Below, piece by piece: positions 56,984 to 64,000 of a DNA stretch of 64,000 nt (the stretch's first letter is position 1; each line of letters begins with the position of its first letter). The translations under genes and the position numbers were made by a program. Source of the stretch: Mariniphaga sediminis (GTDB lineage: Bacteria; Bacteroidota; Bacteroidia; Bacteroidales; Prolixibacteraceae); assembly GCF_003573545.1 (NCBI RefSeq), contig NZ_QWET01000004.1, forward strand, positions 310,001 through 374,000. Reading direction: 5' to 3'. The notes beneath the pieces were generated by a model. The model was not told where the DNA came from. It saw only the letters and a list, made by a program, of their open reading frames with translations, and ran no database searches.

Positions 56984-59215
56984 TTGCAGCACTTTAACAA
57001 AGCGGAAATACGACAAATTGAAGACCGTTACCAGGATTTCCTGAAGGTTATCATAGAAAAGTTTGATAAAGAGCGGTTGTCGCGAATCGAAAAAGCATTC
57101 CGGTTTGCCAATGCTGCACATGACGGCATTAAACGAAAATCGGGCGAACCCTATATTATTCATCCCATAGCCGTGGCCAGGATTGTAGCCAAAGATTTGG
57201 GCCTGGGGGCCACTTCCATTTGTGCGTCTATCTTGCACGATGTTGTTGAAGACACTGAATATTCCATCAATGACATCGAAAATATGTTTGGGGGAAAAGT
57301 GGCAAAGATTGTGGATGGACTGACCAAACTCTCGGGCGATTTTGATTCACGACAGGCACTCACACTCAAAAAAATGCTGATGACCCTTTCGGACGATGTG
57401 CGTGTTATCCTGATCAAAATTGCTGATCGACTGCACAACATGCAGACCCTCGACTCAATGCCCCCCAACAAAAAAATAAAAATTGCAGGAGAAACCCTTT
57501 ACCTTTATGTCCCTCTGGCTCACCGGTTAGGACTTTATGCCATTAAAAGCGAACTGGAAGAACTCAGTTTTAAACACAAACATGCCGAGGAGTACAATAA
57601 AATACTTCTCATGTTACACAACCAGGAAGAAAAGCGAAATTACCTGGTAAACGAGTTTATCCGCCCCATCAAAGAAAAACTTACAGATGAAAAAATAGAC
57701 AGTACGGTTACTCACCGGCTCAAGTCTTCTTATTCCATTTGGCAAAAAATGCAGAAAAAGGGTGTCACCTTCAACGAAATTTACGACATCCTTGCTATCC
57801 GGATTGTTATTAAAGCAAAATCAGGCATCTCAGAAAAAAGACAGTGTTTTGATGTACTTTCATTGGTTACCGACATTTATAAACCCCGTCCCGACCGCAT
57901 CCGCGACTGGATTACCATGCCCAAAGCCAACGGTTACGAATCGTTACATGTTACCGTGATGGGTCCGCAGGGGAAATGGGTGGAAGTACAGATTCGGACA
58001 GAAAGAATGGATGAAGTAGCCGAATACGGATTTGCCGCTCATTATCGTTACAAAGACATCAGCACTTTTGAAAACGAACTGGAAACCTGGATAGCTCGTA
58101 TCCGTGAACAGCTGCGCAACCCCGATTCCGATGCCTTCGAATTCCTCGACGATTTCAAACTGAACTTGTACGCTGCTGAAATAAATCTTTTTACCCCGAA
58201 AGGTGATATGATCTCAATGCCCCAGGGGTCGACAGTTATCGATTTTGCTTACGAAATCCACACCGACCTGGGAAATAAATGTATTGGTGCAAAAATTAAT
58301 TTTAAGTTGGTTCCCATCAGCCATGAACTCGAAAATGGCGACCAGGTGGAGATTCTTACTTCTGAGAAACAAGTTCCGAAACTGGAGTGGCTGAAATTTG
58401 CCACCACCGCCAAAGCAAGATCAAAAATCAAGGACGCCTTCAAACTGGAAAAAAAGAAACACCTCGAAAAGGGAAAAACATTGGTAGAAGAGGCCCTCAA
58501 GGCAGTAAAAGCGCCCATCACATCAAATAACCTAAAAAAAATTATAGCCCACTTTAACCTGAACAATAAAGAACAATTGTATTCGGAGGCGGGAATGGGA
58601 TTTTTGGAACTGATCAATCTCGATGAGATTTTAGGAAAAAAATCGCCCAACAAGCTTGTAAAATACTGGAACATTACCTTCAGCCGGAAAAAGAAAGAGG
58701 GAACAGAAAGCCAGAAAATAGAAGAACAGGCAAAACTCCCAAAAATTGACAAGCGAAAACCATTCCTGTTGAAAGAAGCCCAGGATAACATCAACTATTC
58801 ACTCGCCAAATGTTGCAATCCTATTCCCGGCGATAAAGTAATCGGTTATCTCACTACCGACGACCATGTTATTATCCACAAAACCGGTTGTAAAGAGGTG
58901 GAAAAATTCCTTTCGAGCCACGGGAACCGAATTATTACGGCTGAATGGACACGATTTAAAAAACAATCTTACCTGACCCGCTTGCGCCTCGAAGGCTTCG
59001 ACCGCATAGGAATAGTCAATGAAGTAACAAATGTTGTCTCAAAGCAGCTCAGCATTAATATGCGTGCCGTAAAATTCGACACCCACGAAGGAATTTTTGA
59101 AGGAGATCTTTTCTTATATATTCACAATGCCGAAGACCTTCATCAGCTCATTGAAAGGCTTGAAAAAATTAAAGGAATTGACCGTGTTTCGCGTGACGAA
59201 AACCTCAGCGATTAA
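56984..59215 (+). CDS. Bifunctional (p)ppGpp synthetase/hydrolase (Rel/SpoT)
   Basis: 743 residues from a TTG at 56984; a stop lies three codons upstream and no ATG is better placed. The HD hydrolase domain is intact (SILHDVVEDT, LIKIADRLHNMQTL). The synthetase domain has RPDRIRDWITMPKANGYESLH and VQIRTERMDEVAEYGFAAHYRYK; a TGS domain (INLFTPKGDMISMPQGSTVIDFAYEIHTD) and a C-terminal ACT domain follow. Thus both making and breaking of the alarmone are expected. Followed by a Fur-family gene and purA, an order I recall as conserved in Bacteroidota. Confidence 0.95.
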   Translation: MQHFNKAEIRQIEDRYQDFLKVIIEKFDKERLSRIEKAFRFANAAHDGIKRKSGEPYIIHPIAVARIVAKDLGLGATSICASILHDVVEDTEYSINDIENMFGGKVAKIVDGLTKLSGDFDSRQALTLKKMLMTLSDDVRVILIKIADRLHNMQTLDSMPPNKKIKIAGETLYLYVPLAHRLGLYAIKSELEELSFKHKHAEEYNKILLMLHNQEEKRNYLVNEFIRPIKEKLTDEKIDSTVTHRLKSSYSIWQKMQKKGVTFNEIYDILAIRIVIKAKSGISEKRQCFDVLSLVTDIYKPRPDRIRDWITMPKANGYESLHVTVMGPQGKWVEVQIRTERMDEVAEYGFAAHYRYKDISTFENELETWIARIREQLRNPDSDAFEFLDDFKLNLYAAEINLFTPKGDMISMPQGSTVIDFAYEIHTDLGNKCIGAKINFKLVPISHELENGDQVEILTSEKQVPKLEWLKFATTAKARSKIKDAFKLEKKKHLEKGKTLVEEALKAVKAPITSNNLKKIIAHFNLNNKEQLYSEAGMGFLELINLDEILGKKSPNKLVKYWNITFSRKKKEGTESQKIEEQAKLPKIDKRKPFLLKEAQDNINYSLAKCCNPIPGDKVIGYLTTDDHVIIHKTGCKEVEKFLSSHGNRIITAEWTRFKKQSYLTRLRLEGFDRIGIVNEVTNVVSKQLSINMRAVKFDTHEGIFEGDLFLYIHNAEDLHQLIERLEKIKGIDRVSRDENLSD

Positions 59216-59249
59216 TTTTTAATTAGTCTTAATAATCAAAAAATATTTC

Positions 59250-59257
59250 TACTTTTG
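59250..59257 (+). promoter_or_regulatory. Putative -7 element upstream of the Fur-family gene
   Basis: TACTTTTG fits TAnnTTTG exactly and would start transcription about 19 bases before the ATG at 59283. No good TTG element is found at the expected distance. Confidence 0.45.
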
Positions 59258-59282
59258 CTCCTTATTTAAAATTGGTTTAAAT

Positions 59283-59726
59283 ATGAATAGCCATAAAACC
59301 AGGGAAACTGTAAAGAACATGTTTACCGAATACCTGGAGAAAAACAGGCACCGAAAAACTCCGGAAAGATTTGCCATTCTCGATGAAATTTATTCGCGGG
59401 ACGGGCATTTCGATATTGAGTCTCTTTATATTTCCATGAAAAATAAAAAATACCGCGTAAGCCGTGCTACATTATACAATACAATCGATCTGCTGCTTGA
59501 ATGCAAGCTGGTTGTAAAACACCAGTTTGGCAAAAACATTGCACAATTCGAAAAGGCTTTTGCCACCATGCAACACGATCACCTGATTGACACTTCCAGC
59601 GGCAAGGTCATGGAGTTTTTCGATCCACGCATTCGTGAAATTATAGAAGATGCCTGCCTGAAAAACAATTTTAAACTTTCGCACCACACACTCTATATTT
59701 ACGGCCAGTCTCTAAAAAAAGACTGA
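59283..59726 (+). CDS. Fur-family transcriptional regulator lacking the C-terminal CxxC
   Basis: 147 residues. Winged-helix DNA-binding domain ([46 protein letters not shown]) is followed by the dimerisation part with [19 protein letters not shown]. Most Fur proteins read HDHLICxxCGKV here; both Cys are replaced (DTSS), so the structural zinc site is absent, while the HDH metal residues remain. It lies between the (p)ppGpp enzyme and purA. The regulated genes are not identifiable from the window; iron, peroxide or zinc response are all possible. Confidence 0.9.
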   Translation: MNSHKTRETVKNMFTEYLEKNRHRKTPERFAILDEIYSRDGHFDIESLYISMKNKKYRVSRATLYNTIDLLLECKLVVKHQFGKNIAQFEKAFATMQHDHLIDTSSGKVMEFFDPRIREIIEDACLKNNFKLSHHTLYIYGQSLKKD

Positions 59727-59779
59727 TCACTCTCACATTATCATTTTATAAAATCCTACGATGTTCAAAATATTTTTGG

Positions 59780-59808
59780 TTGGCTATTTAAAAATATTTG
59801 TATTTTTA
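59780..59808 (+). promoter_or_regulatory. Possible purA promoter
   Basis: TTG (59780-59782), 18 bases, TATTTTTA (59801-59808), one mismatch from the -7 consensus. Weak evidence. Confidence 0.3.
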
Positions 59809-59891
59809 GATGCTTAATCAGAATACCGTGAAAATAGATTCAGGAAGGAAATATTTTCGCGGTTTCATTTGCAAAAAAAATCAAAAAAAGA

Positions 59892-61163
59892 ATGAAAGCT
59901 GATGTATTGTTAGGCCTGCAATGGGGCGACGAAGGGAAAGGGAAAATAGTAGACGTACTAACACCCAAATACGATGTAATTACCCGGTTTCAAGGTGGTC
60001 CGAATGCAGGGCACACTCTGGAATTCAATAACATCAAACAAGTGCTGCACACCATCCCTTCAGGTATTTTCCGTGAGAATAAAATCAATATTATTGGGAA
60101 TGGTGTAGTCATCGATCCTATTGTTTTCAAAAAGGAGATCGAGGCGTTGAAAAAAATAGGGGTGGAACTTTCCCAAAACCTTTATATCTCAAAAAAGGCT
60201 CACCTTATTTTACCCACTCACCGGATTCTTGATGCCGCCTCTGAACAACAGAAAGGCGAAACAAAAATTGGCTCAACCTTAAAAGGAATTGGCCCTACCT
60301 ATAAAGACAAAATTGGCCGGGAAGGTCTTAGAGTAGGTGACTTGCTGCACAATTTCGGGACCAAATACCAGGAAAGGGTTGAAAACCATAAAAACCTGCT
60401 CTCAGAATTCTATCATTTTGATTACAAGCAAATTCTGTCCGAATGCGAACAGGATTGGTTCGAAGGCATAGAAGTCCTGAAATCGTTCCAAATTGTTGAT
60501 ACCGAACATTTCATTAACGACCTGCTCAAAAAGAATAAATCGGTATTAGCCGAAGGTGCCCAGGGAACGCTGCTTGACATCGATTTTGGCTCCTATCCTT
60601 TTGTTACCAGTTCCAATACAATATGTGCGGGGGCCTGCACCGGATTAGGACTCGCACCTCAAAAAATCGGCAAAGTTCTTGGAATTTTTAAAGCCTACTG
60701 TACCCGTGTAGGGATGGGACCTTTCCCAACCGAGCTACACGATGAAACAGGAAAAAAACTACGTGACGCCGGGAATGAGTACGGCTCAACTACTGGCAGG
60801 CCACGCCGCTGTGGATGGCTCGACCTTGTGGCGCTAAAATATTCAGTAATGCTTAACGGCGTAACAGAACTGATTATGATGAAAGCCGACGTACTCGATA
60901 GTTTTGAAACAATCAAAGTTTGTGTAGGCTATGAAATTGGAGGCGAAGTGATAGAACATTTCCCCTTCGAACTTACGGATGATGTAAAACCGGTTTACGT
61001 AGAATTACCCGGATGGGAGACTGACCTGACCAAAATCAAAAGCCAGGATGATTTTCCGGAAGAACTAAATAAATACATCAGCTTTATTGAAGATGAAATG
61101 GGCATTCCGGTATCTATTGCATCGGTTGGCCCCAATCGTGAACAGACCATATTCCTGGAATAA
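59892..61163 (+). CDS. purA: Adenylosuccinate synthase
   Basis: 423 residues. Start LLGLQWGDEGKGKIVDVL includes the P-loop-like GDEGKGK; FQGGPNAGHTLEF, the family signature EGAQGTLLDIDFGSYPFVTSS and the substrate loop GSTTGRPRRCGWLDLVAL are all seen. It joins IMP and aspartate with GTP to form adenylosuccinate, the first committed step to AMP. It stands 165 bases behind the Fur-family gene. Confidence 0.99.
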   Translation: MKADVLLGLQWGDEGKGKIVDVLTPKYDVITRFQGGPNAGHTLEFNNIKQVLHTIPSGIFRENKINIIGNGVVIDPIVFKKEIEALKKIGVELSQNLYISKKAHLILPTHRILDAASEQQKGETKIGSTLKGIGPTYKDKIGREGLRVGDLLHNFGTKYQERVENHKNLLSEFYHFDYKQILSECEQDWFEGIEVLKSFQIVDTEHFINDLLKKNKSVLAEGAQGTLLDIDFGSYPFVTSSNTICAGACTGLGLAPQKIGKVLGIFKAYCTRVGMGPFPTELHDETGKKLRDAGNEYGSTTGRPRRCGWLDLVALKYSVMLNGVTELIMMKADVLDSFETIKVCVGYEIGGEVIEHFPFELTDDVKPVYVELPGWETDLTKIKSQDDFPEELNKYISFIEDEMGIPVSIASVGPNREQTIFLE

Positions 61164-61259
61164 AGACAGAAGAAAAACCCGGAAAATTGTCCCTCCAGCT
61201 TCTTTTTTGCCAGATAACTTCGTTATCTTTAAAGAATGTCAATTTAAGTGACTTGTATT

Positions 61260-62693
61260 ATGCCACTTTCATTAAATCACTGGGGACTTTACACTGACTT
61301 CTATGAGCTCACCATGGCTCAGGGGTATTTCTATTGTGAGAAAAAAGAAGACACTACTACATTCAACTATTTCTTCCGGACTAACCCGTTTAAAGGAGGT
61401 TTTACTGTTTTTGCCGGCCTTCAGGATTTTTTGGAAATACTTTCTGAATATACCTTCAGCGAATCCGATATTCAGTTTCTGAAAAGCCAGGGGTTCCGCA
61501 AAGAATTTCTGAAATACCTTTCCGAATTCCGTTTTTCGGGCAATGTTCTCAGTGCCAGAGAAGGTGAAATCATGTTTCCCAATGAACCGGTTTTACAAGT
61601 AGAAGGTAACGTTATTGAATGTCAGCTTATCGAAAGTTTTTTGCTGAATATTCTCAACTTTGAATCACTGATTGCCACCAAAGCCTATCGTGTAAAAATG
61701 GTTGCCGAAAATAAACCATTCACAGATTTTGGCCTGCGCCGGGCTCAAGGACTGGGAGCACTGCATGCCAGCCGGGCGGCTGTTATCGGCGGTGCGTCTT
61801 CCACCTCAAACGTTTTGGCCGGAAAACTGTTTAACATCCCGGTGTCGGGAACCCAGGCGCATTCATGGATTCAAAGCTTCGAGGGGGAAATAGAGGCTTT
61901 CAGGGCATTTGCAAAAATACACCCGGAGAATACAGTATTGCTGGTTGACACATTCGATACCATCCACTCCGGAATACCCAACGCCATCCTGGTAGCAAAA
62001 GAGATGGAAAAAAGGGGACTGCGCCTCAAGGCTGTTCGCCTTGACAGTGGCGACCTGGCGTATTTCAGCAAAAAAGCCCGTAAAATGCTTGACGAGGCAG
62101 GACTGGAGTACGTAAAAATTATAGCCTCCAACCAACTAAATGAGCACGTGATACGCAGTTTGCTGAAAGATCAGAATGCCCCTATCGATGCATTCGGGAT
62201 TGGCACTGAAATGATCACCGGCAAAAATGACGCGGCTTTGGATGGAGTGTATAAAATGACGGAGATAAACGGGAAGCCCAAAATGAAACTATCTGAAAAC
62301 ATTGAGAAAGTAACGCTTCCCGGTAAAAAACAGGTGTACAGATGCCTCGACAGTTCCGGTATGTTCTACCGCGACGCAATCCTCCTGACTGATGAAAAGC
62401 CTGAAGAAGTAAAAACCATTTGCCATCCGATTTATCCTGAACGCAGAACAAGCATTAATCACCTGCAAATGGAGCCCCTGCTGTTTACTGTGGTTAAAAA
62501 GGGGCAGGTTGTTGTGGAACAAAAAAGCCCGGATAAGATACACGATTACCTTCAGGAAAGGGCTGCATTACTACCTGATGAACACAAACGATTTATCAGT
62601 CCGCATATATACAAGGTTGGAATTTCTGAAAAACTGATGGAGGTACGCCAAGCACTTACCCAAAGCATAAAAGAGGCAAATCAGGCTCGCTAA
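61260..62693 (+). CDS. pncB: Nicotinate phosphoribosyltransferase
   Basis: 477 residues from the ATG at 61260; a GTG four codons upstream is less likely. Family features: YTDFYELTMAQGYFY, FGLRRAQGLGALHASRAA, the phosphorylatable His in SGTQAHSWIQSF, RLDSGDLAYFSKKARKML, and GIGTEMITGKNDAALDGVYKM. It makes nicotinate mononucleotide from nicotinate and PRPP with ATP use, the salvage route to NAD. Its stop overlaps that of the convergent kbaZ-like gene by four bases. Confidence 0.96.
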   Translation: MPLSLNHWGLYTDFYELTMAQGYFYCEKKEDTTTFNYFFRTNPFKGGFTVFAGLQDFLEILSEYTFSESDIQFLKSQGFRKEFLKYLSEFRFSGNVLSAREGEIMFPNEPVLQVEGNVIECQLIESFLLNILNFESLIATKAYRVKMVAENKPFTDFGLRRAQGLGALHASRAAVIGGASSTSNVLAGKLFNIPVSGTQAHSWIQSFEGEIEAFRAFAKIHPENTVLLVDTFDTIHSGIPNAILVAKEMEKRGLRLKAVRLDSGDLAYFSKKARKMLDEAGLEYVKIIASNQLNEHVIRSLLKDQNAPIDAFGIGTEMITGKNDAALDGVYKMTEINGKPKMKLSENIEKVTLPGKKQVYRCLDSSGMFYRDAILLTDEKPEEVKTICHPIYPERRTSINHLQMEPLLFTVVKKGQVVVEQKSPDKIHDYLQERAALLPDEHKRFISPHIYKVGISEKLMEVRQALTQSIKEANQAR

Positions 62694-64000
62694 ACATTTA
62701 CAGAGGACAAACCACATGCCCGGGAGTAAATACCTGCAACAATGCGAATATAACTGTGCACAAGCTGCTCTGGACAAAGCGCAATTTGCCCGTTACAGAC
62801 TTCATAAAACTGAACCGGCATAAACTGGCTCAAAAGTGACAACGGAATCCTATTTTCCTGCAAATTTTTGTACAAAATATCCCTGGCTGCTCCTAATTCT
62901 GCCATTGGCCAATAATATCTGGACCGGTCAGAAAAACTGTATTTTCGCTTAAAAGCCTGTTGCTTTTCATTTCCGGGATAATACTTCTTCCAATAGCCCG
63001 GTTCCTTTTGCATCATCCGCTCCAGGGTTTCGCTTAATTTTGACAACCCGTTGTAATCTTTACCCAGTATTTCAATCTCCATGGATTCCAGGGCAAACAG
63101 CGCTTCGCGGTAAGCAAAAGTTAACCAGGGGCCAACTTTAAGAATACAAAAATGATCCTTTACCAAAGCTTTCAAATTCTCTTCAGTCTGATAGTCAGTA
63201 GAGTGTGCTTCGTAAACAAGGTTGTCAAATTTCAATATTTTTTCACTGAGTTTCTGTGCCTTCTCTTTTCTGTAATTAAAAACCTGATCGTCGCCAAATT
63301 CCACCCCCGGTTGAACAACAGCACCTGCCACACGTTCCCACGCATCAGCTAAACCAGCCTGAATAAAATGTTTATGTGTGATTGAGATTGTTCTTTCAGC
63401 ATCGTCAGGTGTCGTAGGAATCACTTCCTCCTCTTCCTCTTGCGCTCCTCCAGGGATAGGAACCTCGGTCCCAATAATATAAACCGGCTTAGGCTTCCCG
63501 GAGCGATATTTTTCCCAGGAATCTTCAGCCACCCGACAAAGCGCAGCAGTCCTTTCAGCCACTATCTCATCATTCAGCGGCTTTCTCCTGTCTCCTGCAT
63601 CATCCGCGCAAAACATGCTGGTATCAAGATGTATCTTTTGGTATCCTTCTTTTACATATTCTTCGATAAGCACTTTGGCATGTTCCATTGCCATTTCTGC
63701 AGGAAGGTTCTGCCATGGATTGGGGCCTAAATGATCTCCGCCCAACAAAATCATTTCCTTTGGAAAGTCAACTTTCTCGGCAATACCATTTACATACCGG
63801 ACAAAATCTGCCGGTTTCATTCCCGTATAACCACCAAACTGATCCACCTGGTTTGAGGTGGATTCAACCAAAAGCATGGTTTCATCCTCCTTCGCCTGCA
63901 GGAAACATGCCTCCAGCACATCCGGATTAGCAGAACACACTGAATATATTCCTTTGGCAACTCCTTTCCGGTTAGCGGCAATTAAATCGAGAAATAAATC
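62690..64000 (-). CDS. kbaZ: Class II tagatose-bisphosphate aldolase, non-catalytic subunit (GatZ/KbaZ-like), partial
   Basis: 436 codons are visible and the frame is open to the window edge. The first visible residues read DLFLDLIAANRKGVAKGIYS and continue into VCSANPDVLEACF, the family's N-terminus, so only a few residues are missing to the right. A GTG at 63940 is not the start. Other family segments: TSNQVDQFGGYTGMKPADF, ILLGGDHLGPNPWQ, and KIHLDTSMFCADD. In enterobacteria this protein stabilises the GatY/KbaY aldolase, which cleaves tagatose 1,6-bisphosphate; its own catalytic role is unclear. The neighbouring gene on the right is not visible. Confidence 0.93.
   Translation of the reverse strand, partial: DLFLDLIAANRKGVAKGIYSVCSANPDVLEACFLQAKEDETMLLVESTSNQVDQFGGYTGMKPADFVRYVNGIAEKVDFPKEMILLGGDHLGPNPWQNLPAEMAMEHAKVLIEEYVKEGYQKIHLDTSMFCADDAGDRRKPLNDEIVAERTAALCRVAEDSWEKYRSGKPKPVYIIGTEVPIPGGAQEEEEEVIPTTPDDAERTISITHKHFIQAGLADAWERVAGAVVQPGVEFGDDQVFNYRKEKAQKLSEKILKFDNLVYEAHSTDYQTEENLKALVKDHFCILKVGPWLTFAYREALFALESMEIEILGKDYNGLSKLSETLERMMQKEPGYWKKYYPGNEKQQAFKRKYSFSDRSRYYWPMAELGAARDILYKNLQENRIPLSLLSQFMPVQFYEVCNGQIALCPEQLVHSYIRIVAGIYSRACGLSSVNV

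Overview
The window reads as a chromosomal segment of a Bacteroidota bacterium, most likely order Bacteroidales/Marinilabiliales. Grounds: proteins with the type IX secretion (T9SS) C-terminal sorting domain, a PorT-like T9SS gene, promoters of the Bacteroidota type (TTTG, about 19-21 bases, TAnnTTTG), almost no Shine-Dalgarno signals, and family-typical neighbourhoods (DUF3467 after rpoC; rpsU-xer-hpf; ubiE-porT-trmH; spoT-fur-purA). The taxon is inferred from layout, not from a search.

Region 1 (1-13.7 kb, + strand) is a tandem array of giant secreted surface proteins: the last 18 codons of one copy, then four complete paralogues of 1212, 999, 964 and 930 residues. Each has a signal peptide, a chain of HYR-type immunoglobulin-like domains, an Ig/cadherin-like domain and a T9SS tail. 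The 3' halves and the terminators are nearly identical while the N-terminal modules differ. The second HYR domain of every copy is split at the same loop by a foreign domain. This is the most unusual region of the window.

Region 2 (13.7-28.5 kb, - strand) is core information processing: tRNA-Gly, tRNA-Thr, tuf, an odd tRNA-like element without an anticodon arm where tRNA-Trp is normally expected, secE, nusG, rplK, rplA, rplJ, rplL, an attenuator-like hairpin, rpoB, rpoC and a DUF3467 gene. Behind it lies rpsU-xer-hpf, driven by a near-perfect Bacteroidota promoter.

Region 3 (28.5-41.2 kb) is mixed: a ComEA-like helix-hairpin-helix protein, an NSS-family sodium symporter, a BamA/TamA-like outer-membrane protein, an rRNA 2'-O-methyltransferase, PorT, UbiE/MenG, an AIR-synthase-related protein, an SDR oxidoreductase, a family 2 glycosyltransferase, a LytS/LytTR two-component pair and a nitroreductase.

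Region 4 (41.3-48 kb) is dominated by a 2007-residue SprB-repeat T9SS adhesin with its own strong promoter, followed by a long sparse intergenic stretch that may encode a tiny Cys-rich lipoprotein.

Region 5 (48.6-64 kb) holds gapA, a MacB-type permease, a pRiA4b ORF-3-like gene, a tightly coupled operon miaA-nudix-GT4-hddA-gmhA-hddC (tRNA modification joined to GDP-heptose synthesis), spoT/rel, a Fur-family regulator without its CxxC metal site, purA, pncB, and a gatZ/kbaZ-like gene running off the right edge.

The parts connect through the cell surface: PorT is part of the T9SS machinery that would export the HYR and SprB proteins, the BamA/TamA-like protein belongs to the outer-membrane assembly family, and GDP-heptose could feed surface glycans. 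That link is inference from co-location and family knowledge.
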